The notes beneath the pieces were generated by a model, which worked only from the letters and a program-made list of their open reading frames with translations, was not told the DNA's origin and made no database searches. Shown in pieces: positions 1 to 9,104 of a DNA stretch of 64,000 bases (position 1 is its first letter; every line of letters starts with the position of its first letter). This stretch comes from Nitrospirota bacterium. Lineage in GTDB: Bacteria; Nitrospirota; Nitrospiria; SBBL01; JAADHI01. A program made the translations under genes and the position numbers. The DNA lies in NCBI GenBank assembly GCA_029261215.1, contig JAJDBT010000021.1, positions 1-64,000 of the forward strand, in the 5' to 3' direction.

Positions 1-456
1 GGGAAGACGCCAGTCATTCGCTTATCGGCGAAACGGACCTCAGTCAATATGATCTCCACCGTAACAAACCAGGGGAAAGTCCGTTTCATGATCTATAAGG
101 AGAAGATGAGAGCCCAGGTTCTGATCAAATTCATGAAACAATTGATCAAGGGATCTAAGAAAAAAATCTTTCTGATTCTAGACAATCTGCGTGTCCATCA
201 CGCCAAGCTCGTAAAAGAATGGTTGGAAGAACACCCAAAAGAAATCGAGATCTTCTATCTCCCGTCGTATTCACCGGAATTGAATCCGGACGAGTATTTG
301 AACTGTGACTTGAAAGCAGGAGTCCATTCACGACCTCCTTCAAGGAGCCAAGAGCATCTCATCAAAAAGGTCAAATCGCACATGATCAAGTTACAAAAAT
401 TACCAGCAAGAGTGAGCAGCTATTTTCAACATCCAAGAATCGCTTATGCAGCATGA
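1..456 (+). CDS. IS630-family transposase, C-terminal part (runs off the window start)
   Basis: The frame is open from base 1, so the start lies outside the window; the ATG at 49 in the ORF track is internal. The protein shows the DDE_3 catalytic core of IS630/Tc1-like transposases: 'IFLILDNLRVHH' holds the second Asp and 'LPSYSPELNPDE' the final acidic residue. It ends in 'RIAYAA', a common IS630 C-terminus. Just downstream (about 462-483) the sequence 'cttcttaatcgccgggttaa' could be the inner side of the right inverted repeat, but the left end is not available to confirm this. No frameshift is visible in the part seen. Completeness of the element cannot be judged. Confidence 0.85.
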   Translation, partial: GKTPVIRLSAKRTSVNMISTVTNQGKVRFMIYKEKMRAQVLIKFMKQLIKGSKKKIFLILDNLRVHHAKLVKEWLEEHPKEIEIFYLPSYSPELNPDEYLNCDLKAGVHSRPPSRSQEHLIKKVKSHMIKLQKLPARVSSYFQHPRIAYAA

Positions 457-711
457 TAGCTCTTCTTAATCGCCGGGTTAATAACAAATATTTCCGGCGG
501 AAAACCTACGCTTTATGTTGCACAACTCACGATCGCAATATTACTGCAGCATTTTATTTTTTATTCAACGAAATGTCAGATCCCCCGTCCACTCACCTGA
601 TAGGAAAGCGACAGAAGAATTGGGCGAGATCGGCGATGCGGCGGGGGGCTAAAGGGATAAGACGCAAAACCACCCCCTTAACATTGTGAGCTTGATGCCG
701 CCGATGCTACT

Positions 712-2001
712 ATGAACCCGGTGAAAAAACAAACCCGACCTTCCGACGGAAACACGATCGCGGTTACAGCGAAATCTTTTTCTGTGATGTGGCAAGCGCT
801 GAGCTCAGCCCCGCACCGGCTCTTTTTTTTTGGAGGCGTCTGCCAGGGAATTGCGGCGATGCTGTGGTGGCTTCTTGAGCTTTCCAGCCGCTTTGGCGTT
901 TTTTTTCCTGCGCTTCCCGCGACGATTCCTCCCAGCTGGGCGCATGCCTATTTAATGATCTATGGATTTCTCCCTTTTTTTATCTTTGGATTTTTACTGA
1001 CCTTCTTGCCTAGTTGGCTGGACGCTGAACACATCCCCCGGCGAGAGTACCTTCTCTCTTTTTTTGGAATGGGCTTAGGAACAGGTTTGTTCTATGCAGG
1101 CCTTATCTTCAGCAAATCAATCCTGCTTTTGGCCGTTTTATTGACACTGTCGGGTTGGGGAATGGGAGCCGTTTCTTTGTTCCGGATATTACGCTCGACT
1201 CGCTCCCCAGAAAAGGGTCATCTCAGCCTGATGGTCTTTTTCATCTTCTCTGGAGCCGCTGGTCTGTGTTCATTTCTTCTGTGGCTCAGCACGAACACCC
1301 CAATCTGGCGGCATTATTCCTCTGTTATCGGGATCTGGTTCTTTCTCCTTCCCCTCACGGTCACCGTCAGTCATCTCGTAATCCCCTTCTTTTCCAAAAA
1401 CGCTTTAAAGAACTACAGACTTGTTCAGCCCGTGTCGATCCTCTGTATCCTGCTGGGCGGTATCTTTCTTCGGGGCCTGTTGGAGGGAATGGGCATGCGG
1501 AGATATTTCTGGTTTCCGGATACTGTCCTGCTTTTATCCGCGTCTTATCTTTCTATTGTTTGGGGTTTTTGGAAAAGCGCAGAGATCAAAATGCTTTTCA
1601 TGCTCCACCTTTCTTTCGTCTGGTTTTCCGTTGCGATTTTTCTGGATCTGCTGCAGAGCCTGGTTTTTGTGTGGAGTCACGAAACGCAATTCATTCTCGG
1701 GCGTGCGCCTTTACATGCCCTGACCATCGGGTTTTTTTCCAACATGGTCATCGGTATGTCGACGCGCGTCACACTAGGCCATTTCGGTCGACCTGTGCTA
1801 CCCGGCAACACCGCTTGGAGACTTTTTTGGGTTTTTCAAATCGTTGCCATTTTACGGATTCTTTCTGATCTCTTCCCTGCCGGGAGCCTGATAACACTTG
1901 CGGGGTATCAGAGCTCCGGCCTCCTTTGGATTGGAGGGTTATGCTTCTGGCTTCAGAAATACGGCACCCTCTTATGGGGCCCCGTTCATGCAGATCAGTG
2001 A
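712..2001 (+). CDS. NnrS-family multi-spanning membrane protein
   Basis: This 429-residue inner-membrane protein has about twelve hydrophobic segments. NnrS hallmarks are visible near the N-terminus ('HAYLMIYGFLPFFIFGFLL', then 'LPSW') and near the C-terminus ('LHALTIGFFSNMVIGMSTR', then 'TLGHFGRP'). The family contains a haem- and copper-binding protein linked to nitric oxide stress and denitrification; the conserved His residues here suggest metal or haem binding, but the exact role is inferred. No clear Shine-Dalgarno precedes the ATG, and an upstream start is not obvious. The gene stands alone between the transposon end and the convergent yqgE. Family assignment is firm, physiological role is not. 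Confidence 0.8.
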   Translation: MNPVKKQTRPSDGNTIAVTAKSFSVMWQALSSAPHRLFFFGGVCQGIAAMLWWLLELSSRFGVFFPALPATIPPSWAHAYLMIYGFLPFFIFGFLLTFLPSWLDAEHIPRREYLLSFFGMGLGTGLFYAGLIFSKSILLLAVLLTLSGWGMGAVSLFRILRSTRSPEKGHLSLMVFFIFSGAAGLCSFLLWLSTNTPIWRHYSSVIGIWFFLLPLTVTVSHLVIPFFSKNALKNYRLVQPVSILCILLGGIFLRGLLEGMGMRRYFWFPDTVLLLSASYLSIVWGFWKSAEIKMLFMLHLSFVWFSVAIFLDLLQSLVFVWSHETQFILGRAPLHALTIGFFSNMVIGMSTRVTLGHFGRPVLPGNTAWRLFWVFQIVAILRILSDLFPAGSLITLAGYQSSGLLWIGGLCFWLQKYGTLLWGPVHADQ

Positions 2002-2098
2002 ACAAGTCCCGGTATGAGAAAAATCAATCAAACCACTGATGCTTTTTTCAACAACACCATAAACGCCGGAAAATAAAAAAAGGCGGGACGAAACAAGC

Positions 2099-2665
2099 TT
2101 AGTTTAAGCTGGGGTCTGCGGGCATGTTTGCGTAAAAGGACCATCGGTCACCGAGGCGGCGCATCATTTGCGACCACAAAAAAGACGGGTCCGCATCAAA
2201 CACCAATGTCGCATCGGGGGGCATCAGGCTCCAGGCGCCTTCCGAAAGCTCCACTTCCAATTGTCCCGGCGCCCAGCCTGCGTATCCAAGATAACACCGC
2301 ACTTCACCACTCGGACCGAGCGCACTTGGGGATTTAATTTTTTCGAGGTCTTTCGGGACAAAGACGCCGTCAAAAACGCTGTGACTGTCGTAGGGAGCCT
2401 CTTCGCTTCGGCACAAAATCAGCATGCCATTTCTGGCCACGGGGCCACCGGCATAGACCTTTTTTTCGCCATTTTCATCCTGAAAACCATCCATCAGCAT
2501 TGATACGGCCATTTCAGTCGGACGATTTAAAACGACGCCCAAGGCGCCATCCGGCCCATATTCACAAAGCAGGATCACCGTTTGCCGAAAATTAGGGTCA
2601 TTAAGCTTCGGCATGGCAACAAGGAGCTGCCCCTTGCTCACTGCTTCAGAAAGTTCTCTGTCCAT
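2099..2665 (-). CDS. YqgE/AlgH family protein (UPF0301)
   Basis: The 188-residue product has normal length for the YqgE/AlgH family. It carries the typical opening 'GQLLVAMPKLNDPNFRQTVI', the segment 'GALGVVLNRPTE', the 'YAGGPV' turn, and 'CYLGYAGWAPGQLEVEL'. The family is a small cytosolic alpha/beta fold of uncertain biochemical function; in Pseudomonas AlgH affects alginate genes. The start is well supported by a GGAGGAG Shine-Dalgarno about five bases upstream of the ATG. It is a single gene convergent with the NnrS gene and divergent from the cysZ-like gene. Identity is confident, function unknown. Confidence 0.9.
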   Translation of the reverse strand: MDRELSEAVSKGQLLVAMPKLNDPNFRQTVILLCEYGPDGALGVVLNRPTEMAVSMLMDGFQDENGEKKVYAGGPVARNGMLILCRSEEAPYDSHSVFDGVFVPKDLEKIKSPSALGPSGEVRCYLGYAGWAPGQLEVELSEGAWSLMPPDATLVFDADPSFLWSQMMRRLGDRWSFYANMPADPSLN

Positions 2666-3017
2666 CTACTCCTCCAAACAACATCACGCAACCTATTTAC
2701 AACAGATCACGATTTTAATATGTAATGACATGAATACGGAAAGTTCTCGCCATTGCCTCAGAAACACCTCACCATGTCCTATTATTATAGTAGCGCGACA
2801 TCTGAAAGTTGGCAAGATCAACTCCATCAAAAAAAATCACATCGCCCCAATAGAATCAAGACCTTATGTAAAATGAGCATACTAGGCCATGAGAATATCT
2901 CAAGAAAATAACCCGCCTCAAAAACACGTTTTCTAAAAAGCGGACTTTCGGGCATCGTTCACGATATAATCACCCGTTTATGAATCGTCACAACCAACAC
3001 AACACTCAAGGATTGAA
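2666..3017. promoter_or_regulatory. Divergent intergenic region between yqgE and the cysZ-like gene
   Basis: This 352-base stretch holds no supported gene; the small plus-strand ORF in it lacks family features and a Shine-Dalgarno. On the plus strand a TATAAT at 2965-2970 has a weak CGGACT 18 bases upstream, placing transcription start about 40 bases before the GTG of the cysZ-like gene. On the minus strand a TATAAT at 2789-2784 could serve yqgE, but I see no good -35 at normal spacing. The region is otherwise AT-rich without clear hairpins. Confidence 0.4.
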
Positions 3018-3743
3018 GTGAACAATAATCCATTTACAGGAGCAGGATATCTGTTTCGCGGCCTGGGCCTGATCATGAAACCCGGTATCCGCCCCTTTGT
3101 TTTTATTCCCCTTCTCATCAATACCCTGATTTTTGCGGCCCTGATTATTTACAGCGCAGGGCAATTTGACCAGTGGATCAACTGGTTCCTTCCAGACGTG
3201 CTCAAATGGCTCGAATGGCTTTTATGGCCGCTTTTTGCCGTCACCATTTCCATCATCGGCTTTTTTACCTTTATCCATGTTGGCAACTTCGTCGGTGCGC
3301 CCTTTAATGGACTGCTGTCCGAAAAAGTAGAACAACACCTCAAAGGCACTTTAAAAAAATCTCCCTTTCAATGGGGCCGCTTTCTGTCCACGCTCTGGCC
3401 CGCCTTTCTGGCCGAAATACAAAAAATCATTTATTTTCTGCTGCGCGGCTTACCGATTTTACTGCTATTACTCATTCCCGCAGTGAACGTCGCCGCATCA
3501 TTTCTCTGGATGGGCTTCAGTGCCTGGATGTTGTCGCTGGAATATGCCGACTATCCAATGGCAAACCATGACATTTTATTTTCAGATCAACGAAAACGGC
3601 TTCAAGAAAAAAAATGGCTGGTTTTTGGTTTTGGCGGCGCAGCCCTGTTTCTACTAATGATTCCTGTCTTGAATTTTTTTGTAATGCCCATTGCCGTAGC
3701 AGGGGCGACGGTGATGTGGGTAGAGCAGTTTGAGCAAAGTTGA
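3018..3743 (+). CDS. cysZ: CysZ/EI24-family membrane protein (putative sulfate permease)
   Basis: The 241-residue protein matches CysZ in length and pattern: 'GAGYLFRGLGLIMKPGIRPF' at the N-terminus, two hydrophobic spans at about 25-45 and 65-90, the amphipathic stretch 'VEQHLKG', and two further spans at about 145-175 and 205-235. The CysZ/EI24 family includes sulfate transporters feeding cysteine synthesis. No sulfur-assimilation gene lies nearby, so sulfate transport is inferred from the family alone. Translation probably begins at GTG 3018, preceded by AAGGA. The downstream gene is separated by about 70 bases and may be co-transcribed. Confidence 0.75.
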   Translation: MNNNPFTGAGYLFRGLGLIMKPGIRPFVFIPLLINTLIFAALIIYSAGQFDQWINWFLPDVLKWLEWLLWPLFAVTISIIGFFTFIHVGNFVGAPFNGLLSEKVEQHLKGTLKKSPFQWGRFLSTLWPAFLAEIQKIIYFLLRGLPILLLLLIPAVNVAASFLWMGFSAWMLSLEYADYPMANHDILFSDQRKRLQEKKWLVFGFGGAALFLLMIPVLNFFVMPIAVAGATVMWVEQFEQS

Positions 3744-3816
3744 AGAAAACACGCATTCACATTAGAATAACACGACGCTAAACACACGCAGGATCAGTTC
3801 AATTTTGGAGGAACAT

Positions 3817-4614
3817 ATGCGGTACACCCCTGTTTTACTACTTTGTCTTTTAATCAGCGCCTGCGCCAGCGGCCCGAGTTTGCAACGCACCCTGCATCAG
3901 GAAGAGGCCTTGCTTGTGGTTTTGGATCAAAGCCCGGTGTCCGCCCAGCCCGATTTTGAAACACCTTACAGTCATCCGGCCCAAATCTCGGCAGATGATC
4001 TCGAAAATATTCTCGGCACAATCAGAACCACCCCGGACAAGGGCATGTTGATGTCTTTATTTTCCAAAAAAGACATCAAGCCCCTTTTCCCCACTGAAAC
4101 CCTCCCGCTCGTCGCCGCCCACATTTCAGACGCGCTCTCCAAAGCCACACCCGATGAACGGGTCAATTTTTACCAAACACTCCCGCTCAACTCGGCCAAT
4201 GTATTAGCCACAACCGGCTTTCTGCTCGTCAAAGACAACATGCTGCACCTTCGGGTCGAGCATTATAAAGCGCCGCTCAGAAAGGGAAGCCATCCTTCAC
4301 GGACCGGAATGAATATTCGCCCCACCGAAAAAGGGAAATATGCCTTTTCATTACATGAAGGCCAAAAAATGACCCATCGCAGCTATAAAAACGTGCTGGG
4401 TCTTTCCGGCTCCGACCCCCACTGGCTCGTCATCGATTACACCCATTTTCCAGCACCCGGCACAGAAACCCAGGTTGGCTCAGAATCCCCTACCCTCGAA
4501 CCGAAAAAAAGCCTGGAAGAACGCCTTCGCACTTTAAAACACCTTAAAGAAGAAGGCCTGATTACCGAAGAAGAATACAATCAAAAAAAACAATCTCTGC
4601 TGAAAGATCTTTAG
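3817..4614 (+). CDS. Predicted lipoprotein with C-terminal SHOCT domain
   Basis: The start is ATG 3817, because GGAGG at 3807-3811 sits just upstream; the TTG at 3805 in the ORF track overlaps this ribosome-binding site. The product (265 residues) has a signal peptide ending in the lipobox 'LISAC', so it should be lipid-anchored. The middle (about 20-220) is not recognised. The last 30 residues, 'LEERLRTLKHLKEEGLIT' and following, form a SHOCT helical motif, common in oligomerising or envelope proteins. The stop codon overlaps the start of the next gene, which suggests translational coupling. Function unknown. Confidence 0.7.
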   Translation: MRYTPVLLLCLLISACASGPSLQRTLHQEEALLVVLDQSPVSAQPDFETPYSHPAQISADDLENILGTIRTTPDKGMLMSLFSKKDIKPLFPTETLPLVAAHISDALSKATPDERVNFYQTLPLNSANVLATTGFLLVKDNMLHLRVEHYKAPLRKGSHPSRTGMNIRPTEKGKYAFSLHEGQKMTHRSYKNVLGLSGSDPHWLVIDYTHFPAPGTETQVGSESPTLEPKKSLEERLRTLKHLKEEGLITEEEYNQKKQSLLKDL

Positions 4615-4835
4615 TGATGAGTGAATTGAAACCCGGCATTTACCGACACTACAAAGGCAATGACTATCAAGTCATCGGCGTCGCCATCCACACCGAAACG
4701 GAAGAAGCGCACGTCGTCTATCGTGCGCTCTACGGCGACTACACCCTCTGCATCCGTCCAAAAGCCATGTTTACAGAGGATGTCGAAACAGCAGAATACA
4801 AGGGCCCTCGATTTAAACTGATCAAAGCTTTTTGA
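4614..4835 (+). CDS. DUF1653 domain protein
   Basis: This 73-residue protein is essentially one DUF1653 domain: 'KPGIYRHYKGNDYQVIG', 'ETEEAHVVYRALYGDY' and 'IRPKAMFTEDVE' are the conserved blocks. The domain is a small SH3-like beta barrel often found alone; its biochemical role is unknown. The start is GTG 4614, sharing its G with the TAG of the upstream lipoprotein gene, or ATG 4617 immediately after. The overlap suggests the two genes form one transcript. A short palindrome around the stop codon (about 4819-4838) has no T-run and is weak as a terminator. Confidence 0.85.
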   Translation: MMSELKPGIYRHYKGNDYQVIGVAIHTETEEAHVVYRALYGDYTLCIRPKAMFTEDVETAEYKGPRFKLIKAF

Positions 4836-5136
4836 TCAAAACCTCAGTAAGCCATCCTAGGGCCTCCGCCAGAAATCGTGGGCATTCCGCACCGCGTCGC
4901 GCCTTGTTCTTTTAATAGTTGCCTTAATAGGAGTTTATCCCTATTTCGGGATATTTTATTGAAATGCCTCCATAGATTTAGTAAGATAAATCATGGTTGT
5001 GAGCAGGCCTCTCTTCCAAATGATTTCGACCTCCCGCAGCCTTGGCTGATTCCACAAAACGTGTACCGGGTATCCCTTTTATTCACAGAGATTTTACTGC
5101 ACCCCGGTAAAATCAGGCATTACGAAGGAGGTTATC
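4836..5136 (+). other. Intergenic region upstream of the 629-residue protein, with a weak hairpin
   Basis: About 300 bases without a supported gene. It holds a small hairpin at 4936-4957 (TATCCC, six-base loop, GGGATA, then TTTT) that could be a weak terminator for the preceding pair. Just before the next gene is a very strong Shine-Dalgarno (GAAGGAGG). I cannot place a convincing -35/-10 pair. The 104-residue ORF in this stretch has no recognisable features and is probably not real. Confidence 0.35.
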
Positions 5137-7026
5137 ATGGACTATCTTCTTTCAGGAAAACTCAGCGCGCTCATCTGCGAAAACTGCTGTGATCCCCTGG
5201 CCAATATTAAAATCAGAATTTACAAACTCAAAAAACGAAGCGATACGGCAAAACTCGTCGTGGCCAGTCCCAAATCCACACATCAACTCCTCAAAGGCCG
5301 GGACATCGTCATCAAAAAACCCTTCTTGCTGGGTGAAACAACAACGGATGCCAGCGGAGCCTTTGACCTCCGTCTGATTGAAGAAAACTATGACGGCGGC
5401 CCCCTGCAGATCGATATGTATATTGAAGCCCTTCCGCAGCAAGCCGGAAACGCAAAACCCGTACAAGTGGCGATTACCACCATTCAGCCGCAGTGGCGAC
5501 AAAGCGATGAACACCTCAGCGCAGGCTGGACCTACTGTATTCCCTCACGTTTTTGGTGTTACATCCTCAGCCTGTTTGATGTTTGGGTCATTTGCGGCCG
5601 GGTTTCGCTCTGTGAAAACCCAAAAATCCCCTTCATCGGCGTCAAGGTCACGGCCTTCGATGCAGACTGGATTACCGATGATACGCTCGGCACCGCCACC
5701 ACCGACAACAATGGGCGGTTTCGGATTTATTACAACAGCATCGACTTTCAACAGACCTTTCTTTCACCCTTCATCAATATTGAAACCCCCTTTCCGCCCT
5801 TCAACTCGGGACCGGATGTCTATTTCAAAATAGAAACATCGGGAGGATTTTCATTGCTTGAGGAAACCCGTGCCAATGGACAGGCACCGGGGAGAGAGAA
5901 TATTGGAAATTGTTTCTGCATCGACCTCTGCATCAGTAAACTGCCAGACGACGGCGGCGGACCAGATTTCGCCGACAGCGCATGGACGGGCATCGGCACA
6001 CAGTTCACCATCCCCACACCCTCCGACTTGAATGATTTTGATGTCGCGGGTTATGCGGGAACGCTGAAATACGCCTTCACCGGCGTCATCCGCACCACGG
6101 GGCAATCCCTCCGTTTCTCAAACGGAAACCCCATCGAGTACCGCTTCCTCGTCAGCCACACCACCTCGAACAACGGTGCGCCCTTTCTGCCAGAGACCGA
6201 TTTCACGACCATTGTCGGTTCCGGCGTCGGCCAAAGCCTTTTTGTGAAAACAAAAATCGGGCAAATGTGGCGATTTGCACCCACATTCAAAATCGTGGAT
6301 ATTTTTGCGGAATTGGCCGATCTCGACAGTGAAGGCTGGCTCGACGTCAATACATCCATTGAGCGCACCTTTATCGACGACGCGGCACTTGACCCCCTGG
6401 AATTGTCGATTCCCGGGATGTGGCAATATGTGGATTTAGACGGCATGATGGCGATCAACACCACGCAGTTGATCAATCACGCCAATATTCCAGACAGCGT
6501 CATCAGTAATCCGGGCGATGCTGTCCCCGCTGCCGATCAACTGCCCATACAAAAAATGTCCATCCGCTTCGAGACGCGGGAGGTCGTGAACAAAGCGGCG
6601 AACAACTTCATCGTATTGCCGGGCAGCGGCATGACGCTAAACGCGATGGTCGTCAACAACAACCCGGCCTTTATGAAACTGGCGATGAAGGAACACCTCA
6701 GCCTTGGGGCCTGTTCGCCACTTTCAGGGGATGTACATGCGGTGTACACTCTCTCTCATCCACACCTGGACGACGTCACGATGACGGCCCGGAAAAACAG
6801 CGAGGCCACGGCGACTGCGCTTTCCGCAGCCCCCATTCCGCTGATCAACAACACCAATACGACGCTGGCACAGATCAACAACAGCGCCGGAATCAAGATC
6901 AACAACTTCCTCACAATGACCAAGTGCACCTACATCGTGAAGTTTCACGTGCGCAGACGACTGCACACCGGCGACAGCGCCGTCAGCAGCACCCACGTGG
7001 ATACCTCGTTTTATTGGGAACCCTAA
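5137..7026 (+). CDS. Large protein of unknown function with two transthyretin-like beta-sandwich domains
   Basis: The start is fixed by GAAGGAGG eight bases upstream of ATG 5137. The 629 residues begin 'LSGKLSALICENCCDPLANI', followed by 'GETTTDASGAFDL', and a second copy runs 'VCGRVSLCENPKIPFIGVKV'-like (the sequence reads VICGRVSLCENPKI) with 'GTATTDNNGRFRI'. These look like two prealbumin or carboxypeptidase-regulatory-like modules at about 5-115 and 150-270. The remaining 350 residues are beta-rich and unrecognised. There is no signal peptide and no transmembrane segment. The gene is monocistronic, closed by a strong terminator. It could be a structural or adhesive protein, but there is no direct evidence. 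Confidence 0.6.
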   Translation: MDYLLSGKLSALICENCCDPLANIKIRIYKLKKRSDTAKLVVASPKSTHQLLKGRDIVIKKPFLLGETTTDASGAFDLRLIEENYDGGPLQIDMYIEALPQQAGNAKPVQVAITTIQPQWRQSDEHLSAGWTYCIPSRFWCYILSLFDVWVICGRVSLCENPKIPFIGVKVTAFDADWITDDTLGTATTDNNGRFRIYYNSIDFQQTFLSPFINIETPFPPFNSGPDVYFKIETSGGFSLLEETRANGQAPGRENIGNCFCIDLCISKLPDDGGGPDFADSAWTGIGTQFTIPTPSDLNDFDVAGYAGTLKYAFTGVIRTTGQSLRFSNGNPIEYRFLVSHTTSNNGAPFLPETDFTTIVGSGVGQSLFVKTKIGQMWRFAPTFKIVDIFAELADLDSEGWLDVNTSIERTFIDDAALDPLELSIPGMWQYVDLDGMMAINTTQLINHANIPDSVISNPGDAVPAADQLPIQKMSIRFETREVVNKAANNFIVLPGSGMTLNAMVVNNNPAFMKLAMKEHLSLGACSPLSGDVHAVYTLSHPHLDDVTMTARKNSEATATALSAAPIPLINNTNTTLAQINNSAGIKINNFLTMTKCTYIVKFHVRRRLHTGDSAVSSTHVDTSFYWEP

Positions 7027-7056
7027 AAGGGAAAGGAGTTGATCCCTTGTATACAA

Positions 7057-7086
7057 AGAGCGGCTCGAAAGGGCCGCTCTTTTTTG
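7057..7086 (+). terminator. Rho-independent terminator after the 629-residue protein gene
   Basis: An eight-base-pair GC-rich stem (AGAGCGGC / GCCGCTCT) with an eight-base loop is followed directly by a run of T. It lies 30 bases after the stop codon at 7026 and separates this gene from the convergent STAND ATPase gene. Confidence 0.85.
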
Positions 7087-7109
7087 CCTGCTTTTAAAAA
7101 AGAGAGATC

Positions 7110-8984
7110 TTAGTCGGCTTTGTTTTTAAAATGAGCGATAGCGCGTTCGGCTCTTTCCCGGTCTTCGGCCAGACCCAAGATTGTAAAGAGTTCCAAAGCC
7201 TTCTCCAAATCCACGAGTCCGCCCGCCGCATCACCCAAGGCGCCTTTGCTCACCCCACGGTTGTTGAGGGCCTTTGCGATCTCTTCGGGAGGCGCACCTG
7301 GCAGGGCAATCACCGCATCGTAGTCCGAAATCGCATCGTCCAAGCTACTGATGACCCCGCGGTTGTTTAGCGCTTTTGCGATCTCTTCAGTGGGCGCGCC
7401 AGGCAAGGCGATCAATGTATCGTAGTCCGCAATCGCACCAATCGTATCGTTCAATCTCCGTTTTGTCGCCCCGCAGTTGTAAAGGGCCTTTGCGATCAAG
7501 GGGGCCGTTGCGCTGTCCTGCATGACAGCTGCCCTGCAGTCACTCGCAAAGCCGGATCTTATGTTCTGCCGGTGGTCTCCAAAAAGGGAAAGCCCGCAAT
7601 CGGCCAAGACCCGCGTCGTGCGATCCAGTTGAAGTGCGATGGCGTAGACCGAGCAATACGCAAGAGCTCTTATCGCAGGAAAATACGGCTCGCTGACTCC
7701 GTCAATCCTCTTTGCCAGCGACCAAATCAGCTTCTTGCCTTCGCGTTTCATGAGGGCGCGTTGATTTTGCATAAACCAGCGGGCGGCTGCAGCATGACGA
7801 GTATCGTGCCCATAACCGGGGGCATGCCCATCGGGGTCGAGCAGGCCTCGGCCGATTAAATCGTCGATCAGGCTTTCACTCTCTGTGCCGAGAATCAGGT
7901 TTTGAAGGGACTGCCACGCGATCTCGTCCAAACGCGGCAAAAAGGCAAGGCGCGCGCAAAACCCTCTTTCGGAGCCAGACAAATGAGGGAAAAGCGTCTC
8001 AAATTCCCGATAGCGGTAATCCTGCGCATCGGTGGCTTGTTTTTCGAGGTCTGCATATCCCTGCATCGCCCTTCGGTTGGATGGGCTCAGCCAGTGGGAC
8101 AAAACGCCGGGAAAACCCGCAATGAGTGGAAAGATACTTTCATCCGCAAGCCCTTTGAGCGCGGGAATCGATGCGCGAAGAGACCTCATCATCCGCCTGC
8201 TTTCCTCCTCATCAAGACACATTTCAGGCAGGCGATGGATCACAACTTCGGCGGAACCTTTTGCGAGATCCCTGGCCCGCTGAAAGGCTTTGTCTTCTTT
8301 TTCATCGTGACCTACTTCCGGCTGGCGAATACTCAGAAAAAGATGGCTCTCCGGCCAGTCCTCCGCGTGATTCACAAAAGCTTCCAGGGTATGGTGCTCT
8401 ACGCGCAGGGTCTGTGATTTTTCCCAGGCGTCCAGCACGAGCACCACAGATTTACCGCTGACTTTGGCCACAAGCTGCGTGAGATCCCGCGCCTGCTCAT
8501 AGTCAAGCGCCGGGAGGGACAGCCCGCCTTTTTGCAGATCGGCCTGGGCCGCCGCAAGCCCCTCAAAACTACTGCGGACAAGTCCGGCAAGTTGATCGGG
8601 CAGCCATTTCTGAATGGGATTCAATGCTTCAAACAAACCGCCGACGGCCTGACCAACCTTTGGAATGAGGCTTTTTTTGTGCCGATCCCATTGAGACAAG
8701 GCCTGTTCTCGAAAGCTGCTGTCTCCGAGCCACTGGGTGTAGAGGTCGGAAACGGCATACAGCAGATGGCTCGATTCTGCGCCCTTGGATTCGTGATAGC
8801 CGACAAGACTGTGCTTTTGCGCCCTCAAACGGCGGATCATTTCAAGCAGCGTACGGGTCTTCCCCATTTTGGGCCGGGCGGCGAGCACAGTGATGCCGCG
8901 TGTTTCTGAACGCTGTAAAAGAAATGTGAGGTCGGGTTCCCGTCCAAAAAGCAGGGGCTCTCCTGTCGTTTCAGTCTTGGTCAT
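7110..8984 (-). CDS. STAND-type P-loop ATPase with C-terminal TPR-like repeats
   Basis: I choose ATG 8984 rather than 9212, because the longer ORF would overlap the divergent gene at 9105 and the family domain begins at 'LLFGREPDLTFLL'. This gives 624 residues. The P-loop is 'ARPKMGKTRTLLEM', the Walker B 'SVVLVLDAWEK', and a sensor-like strand 'HLFLSIRQPE' follows. The middle resembles the winged-helix region of STAND signalling ATPases. Near the C-terminus are three TPR-like units sharing 'EIAKALNNRG' and 'IALPGAP', the last ending 'GDAAGGLVDLEKALEL'. No effector domain is recognisable. Such proteins act as ligand-triggered switches, sometimes in defence; that role is only a possibility here. 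Confidence 0.65.
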   Translation of the reverse strand: MTKTETTGEPLLFGREPDLTFLLQRSETRGITVLAARPKMGKTRTLLEMIRRLRAQKHSLVGYHESKGAESSHLLYAVSDLYTQWLGDSSFREQALSQWDRHKKSLIPKVGQAVGGLFEALNPIQKWLPDQLAGLVRSSFEGLAAAQADLQKGGLSLPALDYEQARDLTQLVAKVSGKSVVLVLDAWEKSQTLRVEHHTLEAFVNHAEDWPESHLFLSIRQPEVGHDEKEDKAFQRARDLAKGSAEVVIHRLPEMCLDEEESRRMMRSLRASIPALKGLADESIFPLIAGFPGVLSHWLSPSNRRAMQGYADLEKQATDAQDYRYREFETLFPHLSGSERGFCARLAFLPRLDEIAWQSLQNLILGTESESLIDDLIGRGLLDPDGHAPGYGHDTRHAAAARWFMQNQRALMKREGKKLIWSLAKRIDGVSEPYFPAIRALAYCSVYAIALQLDRTTRVLADCGLSLFGDHRQNIRSGFASDCRAAVMQDSATAPLIAKALYNCGATKRRLNDTIGAIADYDTLIALPGAPTEEIAKALNNRGVISSLDDAISDYDAVIALPGAPPEEIAKALNNRGVSKGALGDAAGGLVDLEKALELFTILGLAEDRERAERAIAHFKNKAD

Positions 8985-9104
8985 TTCTGTATCCCGAGGG
9001 GTAATGGTGATGAATGGCTCTTTTGTATCGGAGATGGCCGTGGCGGTCAAGTAAAAACCCCTTTCATCCGATAGACTGACACGAAGACGATTCAAAAATG
9101 GAAA

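Noticed and set aside
453-689. 78-codon ORF after the transposase
   Set aside because: It spans the likely transposon end and non-coding DNA, has no ribosome-binding site and no family features.
1155-1868. 237-codon ORF inside the NnrS gene
   Set aside because: It is an alternative frame of a well-supported membrane protein gene, with a composition unlike a real protein.
6938-7000. Further parS-like sequences ('gtttcacgtgc', 'cccacgtgg')
   Set aside because: Only one half-site matches; both lie in coding sequence and lack the full palindrome.
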